Below are positions 25,811 through 33,940 of a stretch of DNA of 44,269 nucleotides, one piece after another. The position numbers and the translations under genes were made by a program. The DNA is taken from the NCBI GenBank assembly GCA_964422365.1, contig CAYRAV010000024.1, forward strand, positions 1 to 44,269, given 5' to 3'. The DNA comes from CAYRAV01 sp964422365. GTDB lineage: Bacteria > Bacillota > Clostridia > Lachnospirales > Lachnospiraceae. The notes beneath the pieces were generated by a model. That model was not told the DNA's origin. It ran no database searches and saw only the letters and a program-made list of their open reading frames with translations. Position 1 is the stretch's first letter, and each line of letters starts with the position of its first letter.

Positions 25811-27613
25811 TTACTTAATCACTATTTTATCCATTAGGCTTACTCTGTTAAATGGCAGCATAAAGTAATATCCATCTGCAAATGATGACAATTTTTCAAT
25901 AATTTCATTTGCAATTTCTGCACCTGTCCACTCTGCTTCTTCTTTGGTCATATCAGGAGAATAGCGGTTTACAATTTCATCAGGCACATAAATTCCTGTC
26001 ATCTCATTTTTTATAAAGTTAGCATTGCGGTAACTTACCAATGGCATAATTCCACATAAAATTTTTGTATCCAGACGTTCTTTCATTTGGCAGATTCGGT
26101 CTATATCCTGTTGTGCATAAATTGGCTGTGTCAGAAAATAACTGGCACCTGCATCTATCTTCTCCTGCATTCTCGCAATCACTTTATCTAATTTTCCTCT
26201 TCCATAATTCAACGCTCCGCCGTAATAAATCGGGTCATCTGCAAAATGTTCTTCATTCATTTCCTTTACAAAATGCATCAGACGGATAGAATGATAATCA
26301 AATACACCTGTTGTCACATTACGGCTTACGCTTGGTACCGGATCTCCTGTTACAATTAATAGATTTCTGATTTTGTGAATGTATGCCCCTAAAATGCCAG
26401 AACGCATGGCAATCATATTTTTATCACGACAGCAGACATGAGGCATAACTGGCATACCTGTTTCATTTGCAATCTTCACACTCATTAAAATAGAGTCCAC
26501 ACGACTTCTTCCCATAGGTGAATCTGCTATTGTTATAATATCCACTCCGGACTTTTTCAAGTGCAGCGCACATTCCATTACTTTTTCATAATTGGCATCA
26601 TAAGGAGGGTCTATTTCCACTGCCACTACTTTTTTGCCAGAAGAAAATTTTTCATAAAATTGATTTTTTTTCTTTGGTCTTTTCTCTATTTGCGTTTCAC
26701 CTTGCTCCGTCTCCAATTTTCTCTCTTCTAACACAACTGGTGAAAAATCAATTTTATCCCTTAAAAGAGAAATATATTCTGGTGTAGTACCACAACATCC
26801 TCCTAAAATTGCCGCACCAAGCCCTGCAATCTCTTTCATATTTTCTGCAAAATATTCTGCATTATCCAAAAATACCATACGATTCTGAAACTGCTCCGGA
26901 TATCCCGCATTTGGGACTGCCATAAAATATTTTTTTGTAAATAAATCCTGCATATCCTGTACAATCTGATACATATGGCCGGAACCAATTCCACAGTTCA
27001 GTCCAAAAGCATCAATTTCATCAATCTCTGCCAATTCCTCTAACAACCTTCTAATACTCATGCCTGCCTGAGTATAGCCATTCTTGTTCGAACACAGATT
27101 TGTAATAATAAATACTTCTTTATCCTTTTCACGAATATAGCTAACCAGTTTTTTTATGTAGTACAGACTTGAAAAAGTTTCAAATAATATCACAGAAAGT
27201 TGTTCTTCTATATAAATATCACAGATTCTTTTGTATTCTGCTAAAATTTCTTCCTCTGTCTGCTCTCCTTTTTCTGGTATAGGACCAACATCACCTGCAA
27301 TAAAAACATCCTGCTCTTTATTCTTCCTTGTCTCTACAGCTTTCTTTGCGATTTTAATTCCATTGCGGATACATTTCTCTACCTTCTCCTGTTCTAAGTT
27401 TAAACTTGCATGGTTTGCAGCAAAAGTATTCGTAATAATTAAGTTCGCCCCCGATTCTATGTATTCACTATGAATCTCTTCAATCGCATCTGCTTTTTCA
27501 ATATTAGCATATTCTGAAACAGCACCATCATTTTTTTCCCTCTGGGCATAATAAGTTCCCATAGCACCATCAGCCAGAATTTTTCGTGTTTTTAAATATT
27601 CTCTAATGTTCAT
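25811..27613 (-). CDS. yitJ: Bifunctional homocysteine S-methyltransferase / methylenetetrahydrofolate reductase
   Basis: A 600-residue fusion. Residues 1-300 are a homocysteine S-methyltransferase domain (ILADGAMGTYYAQRE, zinc ligands in GLNCGIGSG and GGCCGTTPEY). Residues 325-600 are an MTHFR barrel (VAVEIDPPYDANYEKVMECA, LLIVTGDPVPSVSR, YFLTQPIYAQQDI). This matches the BhmT-MetF architecture of Bacillus YitJ. It supplies methyl-THF and may methylate homocysteine; MetH next door uses that product. The ATG has TTGGAG upstream. The same zinc motif occurs in both neighbours, so a shared Hcy-domain origin is clear. Confidence 0.92.
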   Translation of the reverse strand: MNIREYLKTRKILADGAMGTYYAQREKNDGAVSEYANIEKADAIEEIHSEYIESGANLIITNTFAANHASLNLEQEKVEKCIRNGIKIAKKAVETRKNKEQDVFIAGDVGPIPEKGEQTEEEILAEYKRICDIYIEEQLSVILFETFSSLYYIKKLVSYIREKDKEVFIITNLCSNKNGYTQAGMSIRRLLEELAEIDEIDAFGLNCGIGSGHMYQIVQDMQDLFTKKYFMAVPNAGYPEQFQNRMVFLDNAEYFAENMKEIAGLGAAILGGCCGTTPEYISLLRDKIDFSPVVLEERKLETEQGETQIEKRPKKKNQFYEKFSSGKKVVAVEIDPPYDANYEKVMECALHLKKSGVDIITIADSPMGRSRVDSILMSVKIANETGMPVMPHVCCRDKNMIAMRSGILGAYIHKIRNLLIVTGDPVPSVSRNVTTGVFDYHSIRLMHFVKEMNEEHFADDPIYYGGALNYGRGKLDKVIARMQEKIDAGASYFLTQPIYAQQDIDRICQMKERLDTKILCGIMPLVSYRNANFIKNEMTGIYVPDEIVNRYSPDMTKEEAEWTGAEIANEIIEKLSSFADGYYFMLPFNRVSLMDKIVIK

Positions 27614-28074
27614 GATTTATTCTCCAATTTATTTTGAATCTCTGTTTTATCTTGTTATACTAACATTTATCTGCACAAGCAGCGCCCCTGCCCTGCATGC
27701 CTTCAGTAAAGCAAACTGTTTACATTCCATTTGGCAACTGCCGCAAGGGTCAAATATCCCATAGTTTACTGCACAGACACGTTTGATGCCTGCTGGCTTG
27801 TGCAGTATTTGGCTGCAAAATAGAAATCCTTTACATTCCACTTATACAATATCTAATTCTAACACATATCCTTACATTCTGACAACAAAAAAATCCCTGA
27901 GGTTCTGACACATAATATCCTGTTACAGTTTGGTACAGCCAAGACAGTATCCATTTAATATTGCATAAATAACTATACTTCATTTGCCAACCATTTTATT
28001 TTTTCTCAATTATATTAATGGCATATCCATACTTTTCTAATCGTTTTCTAATGTTTTTTTAATGTGATTTTAAC
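27614..28074. other. Intergenic region between the yitJ-like gene and pspA
   Basis: About 460 bp between divergent genes. A 64-codon cysteine-rich minus frame (27647-27841) is made of internally repeated words (GGAATGTAAA twice) and shares AAGGCATGCAG(A/G)GCAGG with 11499-11515 in opposite orientation, so it is more likely repeat DNA than a gene. I find no S-box riboswitch for the methionine genes. Confidence 0.4.
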
Positions 28075-28103
28075 TTGACGCATTCACAAATATAAAATAA
28101 AAT
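28075..28103 (+). promoter_or_regulatory. Predicted pspA promoter
   Basis: TTGACG (28075-28080) and TAAAAT (28098-28103) with a 17-bp spacer, 60 bp before the start codon. It looks like a housekeeping sigma promoter; no clear ECF-type sequence is seen. Confidence 0.6.
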
Positions 28104-28163
28104 AATACATGAAAAAAGAATTTTTTACACCTTTTCAAAAAAATAAAAATGGAGGATCAAAAT

Positions 28164-28838
28164 ATGGGAATTTTAACAAGATTTAAAGACATCATGTCTT
28201 CAAATGTGAACGCTTTGCTTGATAAGATGGAGGATCCTGAAAAAATGATTGATCAATGTCTTCGAAACTTAAATTCGGACTTATCTAAAGTAAAATCCGA
28301 AACTGCTTCTATTATGGCAGAAGAACAACGTGCAAAACGTACACTGGATGAATGTAACGATGAAATCAATAAAATGCAGCAGTTTGCAATAAAAGCCTTA
28401 GAACAAAACAATGAAACGGATGCCAAACGTTTCTTAGAAAAAAAAGCAACCCTTACCAGCAAACAGAGCGGTCTGCAGGAAGCCTATAATATTGCTCATA
28501 CAAATGCAGAAAATATGCGTGCCATGCATGATAAACTGGTAAGGGATATTAGCGAATTGGAATCACGGAAAGATATGATCAAAGGAAAAATGGCTGTTGC
28601 AAAAACACAGGAACGTATCAACAAAGTAACGGCTGGTGTTGGAAATGCCAACAATTCCATGGCTGCCTTTGACCGTATGGAAGCAAAAGCAAATGCTGCA
28701 CTTGATAAAGCCAATGCAATGGCAGAACTAAACGCCGGAGAAGACAGTATTGATGACTTAACTGCAAAATATTCTGCTTCTGCACCATCTGCCATTGATG
28801 ATGAACTAGCTGCTTTAAAAGCAAGCTTGGAAAAATAA
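28164..28838 (+). CDS. pspA: PspA/IM30 family membrane-stress protein
   Basis: About 224 residues from MGILTRFKDIMSSNVNALLD; start at 28164 chosen because GGAGG precedes it by 8 bases (the ATG at 28149 overlaps that site). An amphipathic N-terminal helix is followed by a long coiled coil (residues 25-170) typical of ESCRT-III-like PspA, which binds stressed membrane. KMEDPEKMIDQCLRNLN is the family signature. It is followed by YdjG-, YdjH- and YdjI-like genes, matching the Bacillus ydjFGHI order, so it is best read as the YdjF equivalent. Confidence 0.92.
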   Translation: MGILTRFKDIMSSNVNALLDKMEDPEKMIDQCLRNLNSDLSKVKSETASIMAEEQRAKRTLDECNDEINKMQQFAIKALEQNNETDAKRFLEKKATLTSKQSGLQEAYNIAHTNAENMRAMHDKLVRDISELESRKDMIKGKMAVAKTQERINKVTAGVGNANNSMAAFDRMEAKANAALDKANAMAELNAGEDSIDDLTAKYSASAPSAIDDELAALKASLEK

Positions 28839-28906
28839 CATACAATATCATAATCAGGAATATGCAAGCTTGGAAAAACAACATAGAATATTATAATCGA
28901 AAATAT
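28821..28906 (+). repeat. 43-bp tandem duplication of the pspA 3' end
   Basis: GCAAGCTTGGAAAAATAACA.. (28821-28863) is repeated at 28864-28906 with a handful of mismatches. The unit holds the last four codons and the stop of pspA, so the second copy is untranslated. Confidence 0.75.
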
Positions 28907-28933
28907 ATATCATTAACAAAATATCATACATCT

Positions 28934-28962
28934 GGCTGTAGCCATTTTTGCTACAGCCTTTT
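28934..28962 (+). terminator. Rho-independent terminator after pspA
   Basis: GGCTGTAGC/GCTACAGCC, 9-bp perfect stem, 7-nt loop, then TTTTC. It separates pspA from the genes starting at 29317. Confidence 0.75.
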
Positions 28963-29019
28963 CACATAATATATACCTGTATACTGGTATATTTATATTC
29001 AACAAAATATAATCTGAGT

Positions 29020-29260
29020 GCTCTAGAACATGTTTGAAAATGAAAAGTTGTACAAAAAATACCAAAATTTTTCAATAATGGAATGTGAAGCATAGAAAAT
29101 CCCCGATTACTGTAAGAAACCAGGTTAGATTTTTACATAATTTATGCAGTTTTTTGGCATATTGACGAATGGCAGGCAATTTTTGGGGATTCGTTCCAAA
29201 TTTATGAGGTACAGTGAGCTGCGCTGAGACTTAGGATAATGTTCTTAAAGAAATAGACAA
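29020..29260 (+). repeat. Dispersed-repeat copy, one end intact
   Basis: Begins GCTCTAGAACATGTTTGAAA and contains GGGGATTCGTTCCAAATTTA with TGAGGTACAG, matching blocks of the 7634-8017 element. It also carries GATTTTTACATAATTTAT and TTTTTGGCATATTGAC, shared with the copy at 39228-39330. The far end is degraded. Confidence 0.6.
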
Positions 29261-29285
29261 GCTGAATTTCTAATTACTTATTGTT

Positions 29286-29294
29286 TGTTATACT
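29286..29294 (+). promoter_or_regulatory. Extended -10 promoter of the ydjG-like gene
   Basis: TGTTATACT (TG-n-TATACT) lies 23 bp before the start codon; no convincing -35 box is seen, as is usual for extended -10 promoters. Confidence 0.45.
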
Positions 29295-29316
29295 GAAATG
29301 AGAAAGGAGTCTTTTC

Positions 29317-30399
29317 ATGGTTCTTCAACATAAGTGCCCTAACTGTGGTGCTGATATGAATTTTAATGCCGAAACCGGCATGCTCTCCTGTGAAAGCTGT
29401 GGTACTGAAAAAGACATTGCTTCCATGCCATCACTATCACCCGATGATATCGACGAAAATTATGGTGATTATGAAGATTTTCAAGAAAATACCATATACA
29501 ATACATTTGACGAAAATGATGCATCCAGAGAATATCTCTGCCAGAATTGTGGTGCTGCCTTAATTACTACTGAAGATACTGCTGCCACTACCTGTAGTTT
29601 TTGTGGTTCTCCGATGATTTTAGGAGACCGTTTAAGCGGGGAACTAGCACCTGCCAAAGTTATACCATTTAGAATTACAAAGGAACAAGCAACACAGGCT
29701 TTTAAAAAATGGTGCAAAAAAGGGCTGGTCACACCAAAAGGATTTATGAATGCAGACCGCATTAAAAGCATTACTGGTATCTATGTTCCTTTCTGGCTTT
29801 TTGATGTAAATGCCCAGGGTGATGTTTCTGCAACCTGTACCAAAGTCCATTCCTATACAATAGGTGATTACAAATATACAGAAACTTCCTACTATGATAT
29901 ATATAGAAAAATTGATGTAAACTATGTAAAAATACCTGCTGATGCTTCTGAAAAAATGGATGATAAGCTGATGGATAAATTAGAACCCTTTCACTACAAT
30001 GACTTGGTAGATTTTAACACACCTTATCTTTCTGGCTATATTGCAGAAAAATATAACTATACAGATCATGATTTGTTTGACCGGATTAAAACAAGAGTTA
30101 ATGGATATACTGATGCTTATGTCCGCAGTACAATTCACGGCTATTCTTCTGTCAATATCCGTCATAAAGATATTCAAACACGTCAGAGAAATGCTGACTA
30201 TGTTTTATTTCCTGTGTGGACAATATGCTATGACTATGAAAATGCGGAACATAATTTTGCCATGAATGGGCAGACTGGAAAAATTGTAGGAAAGCCTCCC
30301 ATTAGCAAAGTAAAGGTTGTGCTATGGTTCTTATTGTTCTTTGCTATAACTTTTGGTATTACAGTACTGATTAATATTTTATTGGGAGGTGGTTTCTAA
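29317..30399 (+). CDS. Zinc-ribbon membrane-anchored protein, YdjG-like
   Basis: A 360-residue protein. Two zinc ribbons occupy residues 7-100: CPNCGADMNF..CESCG and CQNCGAALI..CSFCGSP. A soluble mixed domain follows (VTPKGFMNADRIKSITGIYV, PFWLFDVNAQG), and one C-terminal transmembrane helix at about 330-355 (VVLWFLLFFAITFGITVLI). This domain order is that of Bacillus YdjG, part of a membrane complex that helps recruit PspA-type proteins. GAGAAAGGAGT precedes the ATG. Its stop overlaps the next start by one base (TAATG), indicating coupling. Confidence 0.85.
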   Translation: MVLQHKCPNCGADMNFNAETGMLSCESCGTEKDIASMPSLSPDDIDENYGDYEDFQENTIYNTFDENDASREYLCQNCGAALITTEDTAATTCSFCGSPMILGDRLSGELAPAKVIPFRITKEQATQAFKKWCKKGLVTPKGFMNADRIKSITGIYVPFWLFDVNAQGDVSATCTKVHSYTIGDYKYTETSYYDIYRKIDVNYVKIPADASEKMDDKLMDKLEPFHYNDLVDFNTPYLSGYIAEKYNYTDHDLFDRIKTRVNGYTDAYVRSTIHGYSSVNIRHKDIQTRQRNADYVLFPVWTICYDYENAEHNFAMNGQTGKIVGKPPISKVKVVLWFLLFFAITFGITVLINILLGGGF

Positions 30400-31268
30400 T
30401 GAAAGCAGAATATAAAAAATTGTCTTATTATTTCTTATCAGCATTTTTGATTCTGTCTATACTAATCGGAATCTGCATGCCATATTCAAAAACTGTTCTG
30501 GCAGCAGAATCACCTTCTAGTGAAGAAAACTCTTTTATTTATGATAAAGCAAAGAAACTTACAAAAGATGAGATTGTGCAGTTAAATGAGGAAATTGCTG
30601 CTGCCTCTGCACGCTCTGGTATCGATTTTTACATTTTAACTACACAAGACTTGAAAAACAAGAGTCTTATGCAATATATGGAAGATTTTGCTGATAAACA
30701 TGCTTTTACTGACACAGCATTTCTCTGCATTAGTTTTGAACAACCACGCGGCTTTGAAATTCAAGGCTATGGTACTGCACAACATTACCTGACTTATGAC
30801 AGAATCAACTCCATTTTCGATGTTATGCAAAATGATTTAAGTAATGGCAATTATTACACTGCATGCAGTACTTTTATCAGTAAAGCAGCAAACTATATGC
30901 TCACAGAACTTGCTGAAGATGAGAGTCCTAATGAGGATACCATTTATGATGATGACTATCAAAGTGCAATTAATTACAATACCAATAACCTGCTCATAAC
31001 ATTTCCGATGCAGATACTAATTTCATTCGTTGCCGCACTTATTCTTGTATTATTTTTGATATTCGATGCGGGCGGCAAGGTTACTACAACATCTTCCACT
31101 TACTTAGACGAAACACATTCCAGATTACTTGCAAAACGTGACCGCTATGTACGTACTTCTGTCACAAAGCATAAAATTAAAAAAAGCAGCAGCAGTCAAC
31201 ACCATGGCGGCAGAGGCACTTCTTCTCATGGCCGTTCTCACAGTGGCGGCGGTGGACGTCATTTCTAA
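30399..31268 (+). CDS. TPM-domain membrane protein, YdjH-like
   Basis: A 289-residue protein with an N-terminal signal or anchor (YFLSAFLILSILIGICM, residues 11-27), an extracellular TPM domain (FIYDKAKKLTKDEIVQLNEE, SGIDFYILTTQDL, YGTAQHYLT), a second membrane helix at about 199-222 (ITFPMQILISFVAALILVLF), and a low-complexity tail with HHGGRGTSSHGRSHSGGGG. The Ser/Gly/His-rich end is typical of TPM proteins. It should partner the YdjG-like protein, to which its translation is coupled. Confidence 0.85.
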   Translation: MKAEYKKLSYYFLSAFLILSILIGICMPYSKTVLAAESPSSEENSFIYDKAKKLTKDEIVQLNEEIAAASARSGIDFYILTTQDLKNKSLMQYMEDFADKHAFTDTAFLCISFEQPRGFEIQGYGTAQHYLTYDRINSIFDVMQNDLSNGNYYTACSTFISKAANYMLTELAEDESPNEDTIYDDDYQSAINYNTNNLLITFPMQILISFVAALILVLFLIFDAGGKVTTTSSTYLDETHSRLLAKRDRYVRTSVTKHKIKKSSSSQHHGGRGTSSHGRSHSGGGGRHF

Positions 31269-31473
31269 TGTGAATGTATGATTAAACTGCTGCAAATAAA
31301 TATCAAAACACATAATATTTTTATATTATGTAACTGTTCCGTAGATGCTGTTTACAAAACACCAGAAAAATATACATATTTAATAAAATATTTATATTGA
31401 CTAAGCTGTTTTGCTCATGATGCTATTACTGAATAGTTAGCATATTACATAAAAAAAGAAAGGATGAATACAT

Positions 31474-32499
31474 ATGGGATTATTTTCAGGACAATTAGCA
31501 AATGTAGTAGAGTGGAAGGAATTTCGTGAAGATATGATTTTCTGGAAATGGAGCAACAATGAAATTAAAAAGGGGAGTAAATTAATTATCCGTCCAGGAC
31601 AGGATGCACTATTTTTATATAATGGTAAGATTGATGGTATTTTCACAGATGATGGAGAATATGATATTGAATCACAAATTATTCCTTTTCTATCTACCTT
31701 AAAAGGCTTTAAATTCGGTTTCAACAGTGGAATGCGTGCGGAAGTGTTATTCGTAAATACCAAAGAATTTCAAGTAAAATGGGGTACCAAAAATGCCATT
31801 AATATACCTACTCCTCAACTTCCAGGCGGCATGCCAATCCGTGCCAATGGCACATTTACTTTCAAAGTAAATGATTATGTAACTTTAATTGATAAAGTAG
31901 CAGGTGTAAAATCTTCTTATCTTGTGGAAGATGTAAAAACACGTATCTCTGCTATTTTAGATCAGCTTTTGATGAAATGGATTGTAAAAGAGGGAAAAGA
32001 CATGTTTAACTTGATGGCAAATTCTTTTGACATCAGCAAAGGTATCCAATCTGACCTTGAAATGGAAATTTATAATTTAGGTCTTGGCATTACAAACTTT
32101 ACCATTATGAGTTTTAACTATCCTGAGAATGTGCAGAAAATGATTAATAAATCAGCAGAACAGAGCATGATTGGAGATATGAACCGATATCAGCAGGTAG
32201 CTATGGTTGATGGTATGTCAAGCGGACGCATGGGTACTGCAGGCAGCACTGCTTCTGATATGGCTGGTATGATGATGGGTATGAATATGGCTAACCAGAT
32301 GATGAATAACATGAATCAGATGAACCAGCAAAATATGATGAATCAACAGATGAACCAACAGAATATAAATCAGCAGCCTGTGAACCAACAGACATCCCCG
32401 GCAGGAAATGCAGGCGCAAAACCTAACTTCTGTCCGAACTGCGGACAGAAAACAGGTGACTCTAACTTCTGTCCAAACTGCGGGCAAAAATTAGTATAA
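31474..32499 (+). CDS. SPFH-domain protein with C-terminal zinc ribbon, YdjI-like
   Basis: A 341-residue cytoplasmic protein. Residues 1-230 form the SPFH/band-7-like 'virion core' domain (GLFSGQLANVVEWKEFREDM, LIIRPGQDALFLYNGK, NIPTPQLPGGMPIR). A low-complexity Met/Asn/Gln segment (about 265-320) follows, then a double zinc ribbon (FCPNCGQKTGDSNFCPNCGQ). In Bacillus, YdjI is the last member of the PspA-YdjGH complex at the membrane. AGAAAGGATG precedes the ATG; 205 bp separate it from the TPM gene, and a strong terminator follows. Zinc-ribbon ends link this protein and the YdjG-like one. Confidence 0.88.
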   Translation: MGLFSGQLANVVEWKEFREDMIFWKWSNNEIKKGSKLIIRPGQDALFLYNGKIDGIFTDDGEYDIESQIIPFLSTLKGFKFGFNSGMRAEVLFVNTKEFQVKWGTKNAINIPTPQLPGGMPIRANGTFTFKVNDYVTLIDKVAGVKSSYLVEDVKTRISAILDQLLMKWIVKEGKDMFNLMANSFDISKGIQSDLEMEIYNLGLGITNFTIMSFNYPENVQKMINKSAEQSMIGDMNRYQQVAMVDGMSSGRMGTAGSTASDMAGMMMGMNMANQMMNNMNQMNQQNMMNQQMNQQNINQQPVNQQTSPAGNAGAKPNFCPNCGQKTGDSNFCPNCGQKLV

Positions 32500-32532
32500 C
32501 ATAGGTTCAGAAACAAAAAGCTGGAATTCTAA

Positions 32533-32585
32533 GAAAACTAAATGGGATATCAAAGTATGACACTCCCATTTAGTTTTCATTTTTC
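32533..32585 (+). terminator. Strong rho-independent terminator after the Psp cluster
   Basis: GAAAACTAAATGGGA and TCCCATTTAGTTTTC are perfect 15-bp arms, 16-nt loop, followed by ATTTTT. It could also act for convergent transcripts. Confidence 0.8.
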
Positions 32586-32744
32586 TCCCCTTTTCCATTT
32601 CTTTTTCATATATATCCCAAAATTTCTTCCCACAAAAGAGAGATGCTCCGTATTCTCCATGATAATATCTCCCAGAGCTTCACAAGCCCAAAACACTTTC
32701 TTTCCTACTTATATAGGAGAAACTTCCTGTAAGGGAAATCCACA

Positions 32745-33101
32745 TCAAAAAAATGGTTGATACTCTTCCATATCCGGCACAAATGTATTATGGAAATATT
32801 CCAGAAAAATGCTTTTACATTCCTCTTTTGTACATATCTTGTAATACAATTTATTTTTATTTTCTCCTTCTGGAACTCCAATCTCCAGATGAATTTCACC
32901 ATCTGTCAAAGTCGCCTGAACAAAAGAAACATTTTCAATTGGCTCTGATGCACTTAAGGTCACAAACTGCTCCGAATCATCCACCATGATATCTATAAAT
33001 CTTTTAATTCGTTGTTCATTAACATTTTCTGTCTCATCATCCTGATTCATCAATTCAAACTTTACCTGCTTATTCTTATCCTTTGTACCAAAAATTTCCA
33101 T
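32745..33101 (-). CDS. Small hypothetical protein (118 aa)
   Basis: Starts MEIFGTKDKNKQVKFELM at 33101, with GGAGGATAATGATA before it; the ATG at 33107 overlaps that site. An acidic alpha/beta protein (MVDDSEQFVTLSASEPIENV, YYKICTKEECKSIFLEYF), ending PDMEEYQPFF. No signal peptide or catalytic motif. The acidic character and the C-terminal EEYQPFF are reminiscent of small immunity-type proteins, but I do not recognise a family. It lies between the Psp terminator and a decayed cassette. Confidence 0.6.
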   Translation of the reverse strand: MEIFGTKDKNKQVKFELMNQDDETENVNEQRIKRFIDIMVDDSEQFVTLSASEPIENVSFVQATLTDGEIHLEIGVPEGENKNKLYYKICTKEECKSIFLEYFHNTFVPDMEEYQPFF

Positions 33102-33153
33102 TATCATTATCCTCCTAATTCAAATTTTATCTGTTACAGATTTCAGCAACTAC

Positions 33154-33254
33154 CTATAATGCTTTTATTCTCTCAATTGCAGCTACTGTATTCTTGTATT
33201 TTGTTCCACCACGTTTTACCCATAATATATAAAGTACCCATTGCTCTCTTTAAA
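33154..33254 (-). pseudogene. Remnant of a second dapL copy
   Basis: TAATGCTTTTATTCTCTCAA at 33157 matches the last codons of dapL (33946 on), here with a TAG stop. After ACTGTATTCT it jumps to TGTATTTTGTTCCA, matching an internal dapL segment at about 34283-34360. The join falls at a short TGTATT repeat present at both places in dapL, so an internal deletion of about 330 bp occurred in a former duplicate. The element end at 33255 truncates the rest. Confidence 0.7.
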
Positions 33255-33340
33255 GCCCGCCAGCCTGAATGGGCATGAATTGTGGTATGTCCGGATGGGT
33301 ACGCAAAATGAGGCAATGAATTTTCAAACACGCTCTAGAG
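33255..33340 (-). repeat. Dispersed-repeat right half abutting the dapL remnant
   Basis: Contains CCGCCAGCCTGAATGGGCAT and GAATTGTGGTATG and ends GCAATGAATTTTCAAACACG-CTCTAGA, as in the 7634-8017 element. Confidence 0.65.
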
Positions 33341-33398
33341 ATAAACCAATAAAATATCTAAAGTTAAGAAAGAACCAAACCTGAAATATTGTTAATTA

Positions 33399-33671
33399 CT
33401 ATGTTAATTCCTTATAGACCAAATCTCCAGAATTTAACTTACAAAAATCCTTTGTTTCTTCAAGTTGCATACTTATAATTACATTCTCACTAATAGAAAA
33501 TGATAATTTTATATCTAAAACTTTAAATAGCAATTCTTCATTTTCTGTTTTTATTACTATATTATCCCCTATATTACACAATTTTGATATATCATTTTTA
33601 GTTATTTCAGTATTTCCTCCAACGATTACAAAACCCACATTAGGAATAGTTACTACATCACCTATTTTCAT
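33399..33671 (-). CDS. Small beta-rich protein, possible immunity protein
   Basis: About 90 residues from MKIGDVVTIPNVGFVIVGG; start at 33671 chosen because TATGGAG lies seven bases upstream; an ATG at 33683 is the alternative. The sequence alternates hydrophobic and polar residues (VLDIKLSFSISENVIISMQL) suggesting a beta-barrel like elongation-factor domain 2. It follows a start-less fragment by about 20 bp, the usual order for a toxin C-terminus and its immunity gene. Function inferred by context only. Confidence 0.45.
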   Translation of the reverse strand: MKIGDVVTIPNVGFVIVGGNTEITKNDISKLCNIGDNIVIKTENEELLFKVLDIKLSFSISENVIISMQLEETKDFCKLNSGDLVYKELT

Positions 33672-33692
33672 AATAAACTCCATATTGTCTTC

Positions 33693-33935
33693 TTACCTTT
33701 TTAGAATATCTAATTTATCTCTTACATCTCTAATCTTTATTCCTTGTTTTTTTAACCTCATTATTCTATCTTTTATTAAAGTCAGCCTTTCAGAAATTGT
33801 TAAATTTGGTGCAAATCTCCCAGCTCTAATACTGGCCTGTGCTTCATCTAATGCCAAATTATACAAATCCACTTTAATAGCACCATTAGAATCATAATAC
33901 TGTGTTTGGAAATTAGTACTTTTTTTATGAATACT
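33693..33935 (-). pseudogene. Orphan C-terminal domain, possibly from a polymorphic toxin
   Basis: An open frame of about 80 codons begins six bases after the dapL stop, without any start codon or ribosome-binding site. It reads QYYDSNGAIKVDLYNLALDE, continues AQASIRAGRFAPNLTISERL and ends RDKLDILKR. The basic helical end and the missing N-terminus fit a displaced toxin tip, with the next gene as its immunity partner. The family is not recognised. Confidence 0.4.
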
Positions 33936-33940
33936 TTATC

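Noticed and set aside
27647..27841. 64-codon cysteine-rich minus-strand frame
   Set aside because: Built from internally repeated words and shares text with another intergenic repeat in opposite orientation; no ribosome-binding site.
25529..28074. Possible SAM or cobalamin riboswitch for the methionine genes
   Set aside because: No S-box core or B12-box was found on the minus strand upstream of metH or the yitJ-like gene.
32542..32760. 72-codon plus-strand frame after the Psp cluster
   Set aside because: It begins inside the terminator stem and is rich in Phe/Ser/Pro, as expected for an antisense shadow of AT-rich sequence.
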